A stretch of DNA of 37,498 bases from positions 1 to 37,498 of the forward strand of contig NZ_JADDIX010000086.1 in NCBI RefSeq assembly GCF_015070855.1, in the 5' to 3' direction. The DNA is from Pseudomonas lopnurensis. GTDB taxonomy: Bacteria > Pseudomonadota > Gammaproteobacteria > Pseudomonadales > Pseudomonadaceae. Made by a program: the position numbers and the translations under genes. The notes beneath the pieces were generated by a model. The model was not told where the DNA came from and did not search any database. It saw only the letters and a list, made by a program, of their open reading frames with translations. How positions within the stretch are numbered: the first letter of the stretch is position 1; every line of letters starts with the position of its first letter. Below are positions 1 through 8,765 of the stretch, in pieces.

Positions 1-11
1 TATCAACAGGG

Positions 12-20
12 TTATCCACA
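12..20 (+). other. Single DnaA-box-like 9-mer
   Basis: The bases TTATCCACA match the consensus DnaA box exactly. It stands alone near the window edge with no cluster of further boxes and no dnaA or dnaN gene in view, so it is not evidence for an origin. It may be a stray DnaA-titration site or chance. Confidence 0.25.
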
Positions 21-189
21 TCAGGGGTGTGCAAGATGTTGCGCAGTTTCGGTATGCCGAAAGTACGTTTTGGTGGGCTGCTGATTCGAGACTTTCGGCC
101 TTGAACAAGGCCGTCGGTCGCAATCTGGGTGTGATCGTTTGTCTTGGACTACTGTCAACTAAAATCGTAGTTACTCAAGGGGTTGCGCC

Positions 190-417
190 ATGAAGCTTGA
201 AACTGCACGAGCTTTTTTCCTGGTCGGCGCTTTAGGGCTCACATCGTTGTGCATCGCGGCTTGGCACGAACCGGGTGCCTTGGTGGTCGGCAACGAAAAT
301 CGCAGCTATTGCCCTTTGCCGCCTGTCAGCGGCTTCGAGCAGGCGGAGCTGCGTCCCGATCACGACCTGCTGCTGTTCCTCTATAGCCTTTCGCAAGGCA
401 CGGGCAGCCGCGGCTGA
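190..417 (+). CDS. Small hypothetical protein with N-terminal membrane segment
   Basis: A 75-residue protein of unknown function. The first 25 or so residues form one hydrophobic stretch (FFLVGALGLTSLCIAAW) that could be an uncleaved signal anchor or a signal peptide. The rest is short and has no motif I recognise. An AAGGGG ribosome binding site lies 7 bases before the ATG, which supports a real gene. A -10-like TAAAAT lies at 160-165. It converges on mexW with an 11-base gap. Because the gene is small and no family was recognised, the call rests on the ribosome binding site and the signal-like start. Confidence 0.55.
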   Translation: MKLETARAFFLVGALGLTSLCIAAWHEPGALVVGNENRSYCPLPPVSGFEQAELRPDHDLLLFLYSLSQGTGSRG

Positions 418-428
418 CTCTCCGACAT

Positions 429-3400
429 TCAGCGTGCCTCGCAGGGCACGGTACGGGGGGCGGAGTCCGGCCGGGCCAGCAGGTCGTACACCGCCGGTAG
501 CACGAACAGGGTGAACAGCGTGCCCACCGACATGCCGGTGGCGATCACCAGGCCGATGTCGAAGCGGCTCACCGCGCCGGCGCCGCTGGCGATGAGCAGC
601 GGCAGCATGCCGAACACTGTGGCGGCGGTGGTCATCAGTACCGGGCGCAGGCGGATCGCCGCGGCTTGTTCCACCGCTTCGCGCCGGCCCAGACCCTGTT
701 CGCGGCGCAGCTGGTTGGCGAACTCGACGATCATGATGCCGTGCTTGCTGATCAACCCGATCAGCGTCACCAGTCCCACCTGGGTATAGATGTTCATGCT
801 CGACAGGCCGAGGAACAACGGCACCAGCGCACCGCACACCGAAAGCGGCACGGTGACCAGGATGACCAGCGGATCGCGGAAGCTCTCGAATTGCGCGGCC
901 AGCACCAGGAAGATCACCGCCAGCGCCAGGGCAAAGGTCAGGTACAGCGCATTGCCTTCCTGCACGTACTGCCGCGAGGCGCCGGCATAGTCGAAGCTGA
1001 AGCCCTGCGGTGCCTCCTCGCGGGCGATGTCCTGCAGCGTCCCGATGGCCTCGCCCATGCTGACGATGGGGAAACCCTGGATGGTGGCGGCATTGAGCTG
1101 CTGGAACTGCTTGAGCCGGGTCGGCCGTGCGCGGTCGCGTATCTGTATCAGGGTCGACAGGGGCAGCATCTGCCCCTGTTCGTTGCGCACGTAGTAGTTG
1201 CTCAGCCAGCCTGGATTGTCGCGGTAGGCGCGCTCGACCTGGGCGATGACCTTGTAGCTGCGACCTTCGATGGTGAAGCGGTTGATCTCGCCCTCGCCGA
1301 GCAGGGTGCTCAGGGTCAGGCCGAGGTCTTCCATGGACACGCCCATCTGCGCGGCCTTCTCGCGGTCGATCTCGACCACGATCTCCGGCTTGTCGAAGGC
1401 CAGGTCGACGTCGAGGAAGGCGAACTTGCCCGACTCCTGGGCGCGCTGGCGAATGCGCTCGGTCACCTGCAGCAGGGTCTCGTAGTCGTTGGCCGTATTG
1501 ACCACGAACTGGAAGGGCAGGCCTTCGCCGGTGCCCGGCAGCGACGGCAGGTTGAACGCGAAAATCTGCAACCCGGGCAGCCGGTCGAGCCTCGCCTGCA
1601 CTGCGGGCAGGATCTCCATCTGCGAGCGCTCGCGCTCGTCCCAGGGCTTGAGCAGGAAGCCGCCGATGCCGCTCTGTACGCCGTCGAAACCATTGATCTG
1701 GAACCAGGAGTAGTACTCCGGGAAGCTCTTGAAGATCTCCAGGAACTGGTCGGTGTAGGCGTTCAGGTAGTCCAGGTTGGCGGTCTGCGGCGCGCTGGCC
1801 ATCATGAAGACGATGCCCTGATCCTCCTCGGGCGCCAGCTCGCTCTCGGTAAACATCAGCAGCGCGGGAATCAATGCGAGGACCAGCGCGGCGAATACCA
1901 GCACCACCGGGCGCGTATCCAGGGTGCCGTGCAGGGCCCGCTGGTAGCGCTGCTTGAGGCGTTCGAACAGCAGGTCCAGGCGATGGGCGAAGCCGCTGGG
2001 ATTCTCCTCGTGGCGCAGCAGCTTGGAGCACATCATCGGCGACAGGGTCAGGGCCACCACGCCGGAGATCATCACCGCGCCGGCCAGGGTCAGCGCGAAC
2101 TCCTTGAACAGTGCGCCGGTCAGGCCCTGCAGGAAGCCGATCGGGGCGTACACCGCCGCCAGGGTGACGGTCATCGACACCACCGGCATGGCGATCTCGC
2201 GCGCGCCGTCGAGGGCGGCGTCGAACGGCGACTTGCCCTGCTCGATGTGCCGGTGGATGTTCTCCACCACGACGATGGCATCGTCCACTACCAGACCGAT
2301 CGCCAGCACCATGGCCAGCAGCGTCAGCAGGTTGATCGAGTAGCCCATCGCCTGCATGAAGAACAGCACGCCGATCATCGACAGTGGGATGGTCACCACC
2401 GGGATCAGCACGGTGCGCAGCGAGCCGAGGAAGAGGAAGACGACGATGATGACGATCAGCGCCGCCTCGGCCAGGGTCTTGATCACCTCATCGATGGAGG
2501 CCTGGATGAATTCGGTGGCGTCGTAGGCGATGGTCGCCTTCAGGCCCGGCGGCAGCTGCGCCTCGATCTGCGGCATGATCGCGCGCACTTCCCGGATCAC
2601 GTCCAGCGGGTTGGCACTGGGCGTGCCCTTGATGCCGATATAGACCGAGGGGATGCCGTCGAACGAGCTGATCGAGTTGTAGCTTTCGGCGCCCATCTCC
2701 ACCCGTGCCACGTCGCCCAGCAGCACTCGACTGTCGCCCTGGGTGCGCAGCGGAATGGCGGCGAAGGCTTCCGGGGTCTTCAGCTCGGTGTCGGCGTTGA
2801 TGCTGGTGACCACGTACTGGCCCTTCACCTCGCCGGCGGCGGAGAGGAAGTTGTACTTGCGCACCGCCTCGTTGACGTCGCCGGCGGAGATGCCGTAGGC
2901 GGCCAGCTTCACCGGGTCGAGCCAGAGGCGCATGGCGAACACCTGGTTGCCGAGGATCTGCGCTTCGGCCATGCCCGGCAGGGTCGCCAGCTTGGGCTGG
3001 ATGACCCGCGACAGGTAGTCGGTGATCTGCGGATTGCTCAACTGGTCGCTGTAGAAGCTGATGTACATCAGCGCGGTGGAATCGGCGGCCTGCTTGTTCA
3101 GCACCGGGTCCTCGGCATCCTGCGGCAGCTGGTTCTTCACCGAGTTGGCCTGGCTCAGCAGCTCGGTATAAAGACGATCCGTGTCGGCGCCGATGCGCGC
3201 ATAGACCGAGATCACCGAGGCGTTCTGCTGGCTCACCGAGGTCATGTAGTCCACGCCCTCGGCGCTGGCCAGGCTCTGCTGCAGCGGCTGGGTGATATAG
3301 CCCTGGATGGTCTCGGCGTTGGCCCCCGGATAAGCGGTGGTCACCGTGATCAATGTGCTTTCCATCTGCGGGTATTGGCGAATGCTGAGGCTGTTGAAGG

Positions 3401-3482
3401 CCTGCACGCCGAGCAGCACCAGCAGCAGGCTGATCACGCTGGCCAGCACCGGGCGGCGGATGAAGGGATCGGTGAATGCCAT
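429..3482 (-). CDS. mexW: RND efflux transporter, MexW-like (HAE1 family)
   Basis: Inner-membrane proton/drug antiporter of the hydrophobe/amphiphile RND family. It would pump substrates from the periplasm or inner-leaflet side through a tripartite complex with the adaptor encoded just upstream and an outer-membrane channel (OprM type) not encoded here. The 1017 residues are normal for the family. It starts with the typical MAFTDPFIRRPVLA segment. The proton-relay residues are all visible: D400 and D401 in GLVVDDAIVVVENIH, K913 in GLISKHG and T951 in RLRPVLMTT. The start follows AAGGGTG and lies 9 bases after the adaptor stop, so the two genes are one operon. I name it mexW from length (MexW is about 1018 residues), the two-gene order, and the position next to the icmP operon as in PAO1 (PA4375). 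Other Mex/Tri pumps are possible on sequence alone. Confidence 0.8.
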   Translation of the reverse strand: MAFTDPFIRRPVLASVISLLLVLLGVQAFNSLSIRQYPQMESTLITVTTAYPGANAETIQGYITQPLQQSLASAEGVDYMTSVSQQNASVISVYARIGADTDRLYTELLSQANSVKNQLPQDAEDPVLNKQAADSTALMYISFYSDQLSNPQITDYLSRVIQPKLATLPGMAEAQILGNQVFAMRLWLDPVKLAAYGISAGDVNEAVRKYNFLSAAGEVKGQYVVTSINADTELKTPEAFAAIPLRTQGDSRVLLGDVARVEMGAESYNSISSFDGIPSVYIGIKGTPSANPLDVIREVRAIMPQIEAQLPPGLKATIAYDATEFIQASIDEVIKTLAEAALIVIIVVFLFLGSLRTVLIPVVTIPLSMIGVLFFMQAMGYSINLLTLLAMVLAIGLVVDDAIVVVENIHRHIEQGKSPFDAALDGAREIAMPVVSMTVTLAAVYAPIGFLQGLTGALFKEFALTLAGAVMISGVVALTLSPMMCSKLLRHEENPSGFAHRLDLLFERLKQRYQRALHGTLDTRPVVLVFAALVLALIPALLMFTESELAPEEDQGIVFMMASAPQTANLDYLNAYTDQFLEIFKSFPEYYSWFQINGFDGVQSGIGGFLLKPWDERERSQMEILPAVQARLDRLPGLQIFAFNLPSLPGTGEGLPFQFVVNTANDYETLLQVTERIRQRAQESGKFAFLDVDLAFDKPEIVVEIDREKAAQMGVSMEDLGLTLSTLLGEGEINRFTIEGRSYKVIAQVERAYRDNPGWLSNYYVRNEQGQMLPLSTLIQIRDRARPTRLKQFQQLNAATIQGFPIVSMGEAIGTLQDIAREEAPQGFSFDYAGASRQYVQEGNALYLTFALALAVIFLVLAAQFESFRDPLVILVTVPLSVCGALVPLFLGLSSMNIYTQVGLVTLIGLISKHGIMIVEFANQLRREQGLGRREAVEQAAAIRLRPVLMTTAATVFGMLPLLIASGAGAVSRFDIGLVIATGMSVGTLFTLFVLPAVYDLLARPDSAPRTVPCEAR

Positions 3483-3491
3483 GGGTCACCC

Positions 3492-4628
3492 TTATTCGGT
3501 AGCAGGCTGCTGATCGGGCTCCGGCTCGAGCGTACGCTGATCGGCGAGGGTGACGTGGGTGCCGTTGTCCAGCTTGAGCTGGCCGGCGGTGATCACCCGT
3601 TCGCCACCCTCGAGCCCGTCGAGGATCAGCACCAGCCCGTCGCGGCGCTCGCCGGTGGTGACGAAGCGCCGTTCGACCACCAGATAGGGCCCGTCGCTGG
3701 TCACGCCTTCCGGCGCGGCGCCTTCGCTGACCAGCAGCACCGAGTTGCCGTACAGCGTGTAGGTGATCGCGGTCTCCGGCACCACCACCTGCTCGGTGCG
3801 GGTCGGTAGCAGCACCTGCAGGTCGGCGAACATGCCGGGCAGCAGGCGGCCATCGGGATTGGAAAGCTCGGCCCGCACCTGCACGTTGCGGGTGGTCGTT
3901 TCCACCTTCGGGTTCAGCGCGCTGATCACGCCCTCGAAGCGCTCGCCGGGATAGGCGGCAACCTGCAGCTGCACGCGCTGGCCGAGCGCCAGCAGCGGCA
4001 CATGCTGCTCGGCCAGAAAGAAATCGACATAGAGCATGGACAGATCCTGCAGGGTGGCGATCGGCGTGCCGGCGGCGACGAAATCGCCGACGTCCACCTG
4101 GCGTATGCCGATGGTCCCGGCGAAAGGCGCCAGCACACGCTTCTTCGCCAGGCTGGCGCGCAGTTGCGCGACGCTGGCGTCGGCCTTCTGCAACTGGGCG
4201 TTGAGCCGGTCGTACTCGCTGCGGGAAAGCGCCTGGCGCTCGAGCAGGCTACGGGCGCGCTGGAATTCCAGGCGTGCCAGGGCGAGATCGGCCTCGGCGC
4301 TGGCCAGGCTGGCCTGTTCCACCTCGCTGTCGAGCAGGACGATGGGCTGGCCCCTGGCGACCTGCTCGCCCGAGCGGAACTGCACGGCGCTGATGGTGCC
4401 GGCGATCTCGACGCTGAGGTCGATGCCCTGGGATGCCTTGAGCGTACCGATGGCCGGCAGGCGGCTCTGCCAGTCGAGCCTGCGCGCGGTTTGCGCCTCG
4501 ACGCCGATCGCGGGCGGGGGCGCCTTGAATTGCTGGATCTGCTGGTAGATCGAATGGAACTTGAGCGCGGCGAGGATCAGCACGACGACGATCACCGCAC
4601 CGAGCATGAACAGCATGCGGCGCAACAT
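3492..4628 (-). CDS. mexV: RND efflux periplasmic adaptor, MexV-like
   Basis: Membrane fusion protein linking the RND pump to its outer-membrane channel. It has 378 residues with one N-terminal hydrophobic anchor (about residues 4-22) and no lipobox. A lipoyl half-motif (IAGTISAVQFRSGEQV), an alpha-hairpin rich in Ala/Leu/Gln/Arg (about 105-165), the second lipoyl half (APFAGTIGIRQVDVGD), and beta-barrel and membrane-proximal regions follow in the usual order. The ATG has an AAGGA ribosome binding site. It is the first gene of the mexVW pair. A perfect inverted repeat about 200 bases upstream (4830-4855) is the only operator-like site seen, and no adjacent repressor gene is present. The name rests on synteny with the PAO1 PA4374-PA4375 block as I recall it. 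Confidence 0.78.
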   Translation of the reverse strand: MLRRMLFMLGAVIVVVLILAALKFHSIYQQIQQFKAPPPAIGVEAQTARRLDWQSRLPAIGTLKASQGIDLSVEIAGTISAVQFRSGEQVARGQPIVLLDSEVEQASLASAEADLALARLEFQRARSLLERQALSRSEYDRLNAQLQKADASVAQLRASLAKKRVLAPFAGTIGIRQVDVGDFVAAGTPIATLQDLSMLYVDFFLAEQHVPLLALGQRVQLQVAAYPGERFEGVISALNPKVETTTRNVQVRAELSNPDGRLLPGMFADLQVLLPTRTEQVVVPETAITYTLYGNSVLLVSEGAAPEGVTSDGPYLVVERRFVTTGERRDGLVLILDGLEGGERVITAGQLKLDNGTHVTLADQRTLEPEPDQQPATE

Positions 4629-4940
4629 TTTCCGTTTTCCTTGGAGACGTGAGCCGGCTGTCTACCGCCATGATCGAGGCAGCCGCAGGGAGCACCCTCG
4701 TGGCTGGATACGGCGGCAGTTCTTCGCTCGTCCATGGCGCCGGATGCCCGAGAGAGCGAGGAAATTAGCCTCGAATCGGCGGCAAGTAAAGCGGGCGGGG
4801 CGCCAAAGGGGACGAATCGGTGAGAGGCCGGGTGAACCTGGTGAATGGTTCACCCTTCGACCTGGAGCGAATGGCGAAGCGTTGACGAGCGTCCATGCCC
4901 TCGCCCGCACTGTTCGGCGACGGTGCGCTTTTCTGGAGCG
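4629..4940. other. Gene-free gap between mexV and the DUF1513 gene
   Basis: About 310 bases without a gene. It must carry the mexVW promoter on the minus strand. The one clear structure is the perfect 9-base inverted repeat at 4830-4855. I saw no convincing -35/-10 pair and no poly-T-tailed terminator for the upstream operon. Confidence 0.6.
4830..4855. promoter_or_regulatory. Perfect inverted repeat, candidate operator of mexVW
   Basis: GGGTGAACC (4830-4838) and GGTTCACCC (4847-4855) are perfect reverse complements around an 8-base spacer. The element lies about 200 bases upstream of the mexV start and about 85 bases past the stop of the DUF1513 gene. It has no T-tract, so it looks more like a dimeric regulator site than a terminator. 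Which protein binds is unknown. Confidence 0.4.
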
Positions 4941-6035
4941 CTAGACAACCCGCAAATGGTTATCCCAGAGCCCCGCAGGCAGGGTCAGCGGAGTGCCGGC
5001 GATGCGCGCGCCGCGGCAATCGAGCAGCCGGCAACGGCCCTGGCCGGAGCTGACGACGAAGCCTTCGGCCACTGCCGCGACACCCGCGCAGTCGGGCAGA
5101 TGGACTTCCTGGCGCAGCTGCGTGCTGTCCAGGTCCCAGACCAGTACCTTGTTGCCGCGCGGGGCGGTGACCGCCAGCAGCCGCAGCGAGTCATGGATGG
5201 CCAGGCTGGCGGTGTACTGGTTCATGATCTGGCGCTGCGCCTCGGCCAGCGGGAAGTGCTGGAACGGCTGCCCCGGGCGCTTGATCGCCAGCAGCGGCAC
5301 GCGGTCCATCGGGTCGCCCTCGTACTGCTGGCCGGAGACCACGGTGCCGTCGGCGGCCACGGCGAGATGGCGCACGCTGTTCATCTGCTCGGGCAGCTGT
5401 TCCTTGCTGATCAAACTGCCGTCGCGGCGCAGCAGCACCAGGCTCGGCTCCATGGCGTCGAGGTTCATCATCTCGCGGCTGTCGGCCTCGGTGCGGATGC
5501 CGCCGTTGGCGACCACCAGGGTTTCGCCGTCCGGCATCCACAGCAACTGGTGCGGGCCGATGCCGTGGGTCGAGTGCTCGCCGACGCGCAGCAGCTGCCG
5601 CCCCTCGAGGCGGTAGACGCCGAGCACGCCACGGCCGGCATCGGCGGTGTCGTTTTCGGTGGTGTAGAACCACTCGCCATCCTTGTGGAACACGCCGTGG
5701 CCGTAGAAATGACGGTCGGCCGGCGAGGCGAGCGCCTGCAGCAGACGGCCGTCGCGCGAGTCGATCAGGTAGCTCTCGCGGCTCGGCCGGCGGCCGACGA
5801 AGACCGCCAGCGGCAGGTGCGGGTGCGGATAGACGTCATGGCAGCGTTCGGCCACCGGTGTGGCGAACACCTGGCTGCCGTCGAGTCGATAGCCGACCGC
5901 GTAGTGACGGCCGTCGGCATCGTCACGCGCCGAGAGCAGGACCGGCTGTCCGCCATGGCGCGTCAGGGTCCAGCCGCCGATGGCGCCGGCGGCCAGCGCG
6001 GCACCGCCTAGGCCGATGAGGGTACGACGCTTCAT
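4941..6035 (-). CDS. DUF1513 family exported protein (last gene of imelysin operon)
   Basis: A 364-residue protein of the DUF1513 family, whose biochemical role is not established. The N-terminus MKRRTLIGLGGAALAAGAIG has a twin Arg followed by a hydrophobic, Gly/Ala-rich segment, so it is probably Tat-exported to the periplasm. The remainder has repeated short beta-rich units (for example DGRHYAVGYRLDG, DSRDGRLLQAL, VLVWDLDS) as expected of a beta-propeller-like fold. The imelysin gene before it stops only 3 bases upstream of this ATG, and its GGAG site lies inside that gene's end, so the two are translationally linked. Export by Tat would allow folding or cofactor loading in the cytoplasm; that is inference. 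It ends the icmP/DUF1111/imelysin/DUF1513 operon. Confidence 0.85.
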   Translation of the reverse strand: MKRRTLIGLGGAALAAGAIGGWTLTRHGGQPVLLSARDDADGRHYAVGYRLDGSQVFATPVAERCHDVYPHPHLPLAVFVGRRPSRESYLIDSRDGRLLQALASPADRHFYGHGVFHKDGEWFYTTENDTADAGRGVLGVYRLEGRQLLRVGEHSTHGIGPHQLLWMPDGETLVVANGGIRTEADSREMMNLDAMEPSLVLLRRDGSLISKEQLPEQMNSVRHLAVAADGTVVSGQQYEGDPMDRVPLLAIKRPGQPFQHFPLAEAQRQIMNQYTASLAIHDSLRLLAVTAPRGNKVLVWDLDSTQLRQEVHLPDCAGVAAVAEGFVVSSGQGRCRLLDCRGARIAGTPLTLPAGLWDNHLRVV

Positions 6036-6038
6036 GCT

Positions 6039-7115
6039 TCAGTCTCCGTCGTGGGCGTTGAAGCCGATCTGCACGCCCAGGGCGCGCGCCAGTTCCAGCT
6101 GCTGCAGGCGGTGCAGTCGGTCCAACTGCGCGTACAGCTGGTTGAGGCGGGCCCGGCCGGGCTCCTCGGCGAGCAGTTCGGCGAAGGGCTGGTCCAGCTG
6201 CTGCAACTGCTGGCGCAGATCGGCGTAGGCCAGGTCGATGCGCTGGGCCAGTTCGGCCTGTTCGCTGCCGAGCAAGTTGCGCAGCCCGTCCTGGTCGGCG
6301 CCCGACCAGATGCGCTCGGCGCCGTCGACCGCCGCGGCGATGCTGGCCAGGGTCGCGCCGCTGCGCCAGGCCTCGGCCTGGTACGGCTGCGGATGGCCCT
6401 TGGTCTGGCGCCCCAGCGGCGCGCCGAGCTTCTTCTTCAGGCCGTCGAGGGCGGTGACCTGCACGCGCAGCAGTTCGGCGACCGCCTCGCCGGGCTCGGC
6501 ATAGCGCTCGTTGGGGAAGCTGCGCAGCTGATCGGCCATGCCGTCCTTGTCCTGCCATTGCTGCAGGACGTCGGCCGAGAGCCGCTGCTGGTGTTCGCCG
6601 ATGGCCACCAGCAGCGGGCAATAGCGCGCCTTGCTGTCGCTGTCGGCCAGGTCCACGTCGTTGTCGAAGACGATGTATTCGTAGGCGCTCAAGCCCTGCA
6701 CCACGACGCTGGCGTTCTCCAGGTCGGCCTGGGTGAGGTCGGGCTTGTTCTTCAGCAGGGTGCTGACCTGGCGCGCCACCAGGTTTTTCTTGTCCGGCCA
6801 GAACTGCACCTGCCAGGCACGGTTGCCTTCGCCCATCGGCCCGATCAGCAGCGGCTGTAGTCCGGCCCAGGCGGTCTGGGCATGGAAGAAGGCGCCGCGG
6901 GTCTCCTCCAGCGTCTGATTCTCGGCGCAGAAGGCAATGGCGCTGGCGGCCAGGCGGCGGTCGGCTTCGGCCCACTGGGTGTAGGCCGGCAGCAGCACGC
7001 CCTCGGCCAGCGCCTTGCTGGCCTGTGCCTGTGGATCGGCCGGGGTGCAGGCGCTGAGCAGTAGGCCGGCCAGCACGCCGCCGGTGGCGATGCGGATGGA
7101 TCGGGTGTGGGTCAT
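6039..7115 (-). CDS. Second imelysin-family lipoprotein (degenerate GxHxxE)
   Basis: A 358-residue imelysin (peptidase M75/EfeO-type) protein, anchored as a lipoprotein: the lipobox L-S-A-C ends at Cys23. I chose the ATG at 7115 because it directly precedes the signal peptide and has GAGG upstream; the open frame extends further upstream into the previous gene. The imelysin signature GxHxxE, present in the icmP product of this operon, reads GLSAYE (residues 141-146) here, so the His is replaced by Ser while the Glu is kept. Known imelysins are thought to handle iron rather than act as true peptidases. This paralogue may have lost metal binding at that site or be a structural partner of the first imelysin. 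It is encoded 68 bases after the di-heme gene and is almost fused to DUF1513. Confidence 0.85.
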   Translation of the reverse strand: MTHTRSIRIATGGVLAGLLLSACTPADPQAQASKALAEGVLLPAYTQWAEADRRLAASAIAFCAENQTLEETRGAFFHAQTAWAGLQPLLIGPMGEGNRAWQVQFWPDKKNLVARQVSTLLKNKPDLTQADLENASVVVQGLSAYEYIVFDNDVDLADSDSKARYCPLLVAIGEHQQRLSADVLQQWQDKDGMADQLRSFPNERYAEPGEAVAELLRVQVTALDGLKKKLGAPLGRQTKGHPQPYQAEAWRSGATLASIAAAVDGAERIWSGADQDGLRNLLGSEQAELAQRIDLAYADLRQQLQQLDQPFAELLAEEPGRARLNQLYAQLDRLHRLQQLELARALGVQIGFNAHDGD

Positions 7116-7144
7116 GGCGTCCTCGCAAGGCTGTGTTCGTTGCT

Positions 7145-7162
7145 TCCCGCCTGGCGGCGGGA
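7145..7162 (-). other. Short hairpin between di-heme and second imelysin genes
   Basis: TCCCGCC (7145-7151) and GGCGGGA (7156-7162) pair perfectly around a TGGC loop in the 68-base gap. There is no T-tract. It may protect or mark a processing point in the operon mRNA. Confidence 0.35.
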
Positions 7163-7183
7163 GCTGATGAATGAATGGGGCAC

Positions 7184-8599
7184 TCAGAGCGACTCGAGAA
7201 AGCTCAGCAGCGCCTCGCGTTGTTCGCGGTCGAAGCCGAGCACCTTCTGCCGCGCCGCTTCGGCTTCGCCGCCGTGCCAGAGAATGGCCTCGAGCAGATT
7301 GCGCGCGCGGCCATCGTGGAGAAACTGGCTGTGGCCGCTGACGGTCTGTGTCAGGCCGATGCCCCACAGCGGCGGGGTGCGCCATTCGCGGCCGCTGGCT
7401 TCGAATTCCGGGCGGTGGTCCGCCAGGCCTTCGCCCATGTCGTGCAGCAGCAGGTCGGTGTAGGGGCGGATCAACTGGTTGGCCAGCTCGGGCTCGGCGG
7501 CATCCGCGGCGGTGGTGAACTGCGGCACGTGGCAGCTCTGGCAGCCGGCGCGGTGGAACAGCGTCTTGCCGGCGAGCACTTGCGGGTCGTCGACGTTGCG
7601 CCGCGCCGGCACGCCGAGGTTGCGGGTGTAGAACAGCACCTGGGCGAGGATCGGGTCGCTGACCTCCGGTTCGCCGCCGTTCGGCATCGCCTTGCACTCG
7701 GGCTGCCGGTCCGTGCAGTTGCTGCCGCTGAACAGGCTGGTGGACAGGCCCATGTCGTTGAAGAAGGCATCGGCATTCTGCTGATTGAGGCTCGGCTGGC
7801 CGGCTTTCCAGCCGAAGCGGCCGATCACCGTTTCGCCGCTGAGCTGATCGAACACGCGGTTGGGGCGCCCGGAAATACCGTCGCCATCGCGGTCGTCGGG
7901 ATCAGCGTTGGCCAGCAGCGCCTCTTCCGGGATGGCTTCGAGCAGGCCGAGGCCGATCATCGGCGGGGCGATGCGCAGCGACATCAGGGTGTCCGGATGC
8001 AGCTCGCCGTAGGCCAGTTCGCTCAGTTCCGGCTGCGGCTTGCGCAGCTCCACCTGCGTGCCGTCGGCGAATCGCACCTGCTCGGTCGTGTAATGCAGGC
8101 GGACCTTGCCTTCCGGCGCGACCCCGGGAATCGCCATGTCCTGCAATTGCCCACCGTAGCTGGGCTCCGGGGCGATGCCGCGCTGGCGCACCACTTCGGC
8201 ATGCTCCGGCCCGGCGGGAATCGACAGGCGCACCAGCATGGACACGGCGCTGGTGGCTTCGGGACCGGGTGGATGGCCACGGCCGTCCTTGATGTGGCAG
8301 TTCTGGCAGGCATTGGTGTTGAGTAGCGGGCCGAGGCCGTCACGCGCGGTGGTGGAGGAGGGCGCGATCACCCAGGGGCTGCGGAAGAAGCTGTTGCCGA
8401 CGCTGAAATCCAGGCGGCGCATCGGCGCGAGATTCGCCGAGGGCATGGAGAAAGCATTCTGGTCGAACTTCATCACCGTGGTGCCGCCGGCCGATAGCGC
8501 TTCGCCGGGTTCGGCCTGCTCGAAGTGGGGCGCTTCGTCGCCGCAGGCGGCAAGGCCCAGGGCCAGCAACGGGAAGAGACAGCGAAACAACGGGCGCAT
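7184..8599 (-). CDS. DUF1111 di-heme cytochrome c lipoprotein
   Basis: A 471-residue periplasmic lipoprotein (lipobox ending at Cys19 in LGLAAC) of the DUF1111 family, often annotated as a thiol oxidoreductase and related to di-heme peroxidase-like proteins. Two covalent heme sites are visible: CQNCH (98-102) and CQSCH (353-357). A run rich in Asp and Gly, DPDDRDGDGISG (233-244), looks like a calcium-binding loop. The true substrate of this family in pseudomonads is not settled. It lies between two imelysin genes, and the pairing of a heme redox protein with imelysins parallels EfeB with EfeO, so a role in oxidising or reducing iron before uptake is a reasonable inference. The first heme motif lies well inside the protein, which excludes a later start. 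Confidence 0.88.
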   Translation of the reverse strand: MRPLFRCLFPLLALGLAACGDEAPHFEQAEPGEALSAGGTTVMKFDQNAFSMPSANLAPMRRLDFSVGNSFFRSPWVIAPSSTTARDGLGPLLNTNACQNCHIKDGRGHPPGPEATSAVSMLVRLSIPAGPEHAEVVRQRGIAPEPSYGGQLQDMAIPGVAPEGKVRLHYTTEQVRFADGTQVELRKPQPELSELAYGELHPDTLMSLRIAPPMIGLGLLEAIPEEALLANADPDDRDGDGISGRPNRVFDQLSGETVIGRFGWKAGQPSLNQQNADAFFNDMGLSTSLFSGSNCTDRQPECKAMPNGGEPEVSDPILAQVLFYTRNLGVPARRNVDDPQVLAGKTLFHRAGCQSCHVPQFTTAADAAEPELANQLIRPYTDLLLHDMGEGLADHRPEFEASGREWRTPPLWGIGLTQTVSGHSQFLHDGRARNLLEAILWHGGEAEAARQKVLGFDREQREALLSFLESL

Positions 8600-8725
8600 C
8601 GGGCAGACCTGCGGGCGGAGGAAAACCGCGCAATCTTAGCAGGCTAATCGAATTTGAATAAGAGGGATTTGCATTTGAGGGGAGGGCCGATGGTCCCGGC
8701 AGGGCTCGCCGAGGCGCGTGAACCG

Positions 8726-8756
8726 ACACGGGCGCGGCAACACGCCGCACCCGTGT
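8726..8756 (-). terminator. Strong hairpin between icmP and the di-heme gene
   Basis: Arms 8726-8738 and 8744-8756 form a 13-base stem with one G-T pair and a 5-base loop, starting 9 bases after the icmP stop. No T-tract follows on the minus strand, so it is more likely an mRNA-stabilising or attenuating hairpin than a full terminator. It would let icmP be expressed above the three downstream genes. Confidence 0.5.
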
Positions 8757-8765
8757 GGCGAACGA

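Noticed and set aside
12..20. Replication origin suggested by a DnaA box
   Set aside because: It is a single box with no cluster, no AT-rich unwinding region and no dnaA/dnaN genes.
666..3809. Open frame of 1047 codons on the plus strand opposite mexW
   Set aside because: It mirrors a real RND gene in a high-GC genome. The protein is His/Gln/Arg-rich, with no ribosome binding site or family pattern.
8640..8690. Second Fur box or promoter before the di-heme gene
   Set aside because: The AT-rich stretch aligns poorly with the Fur consensus, and no -35/-10 pair of acceptable spacing was found.
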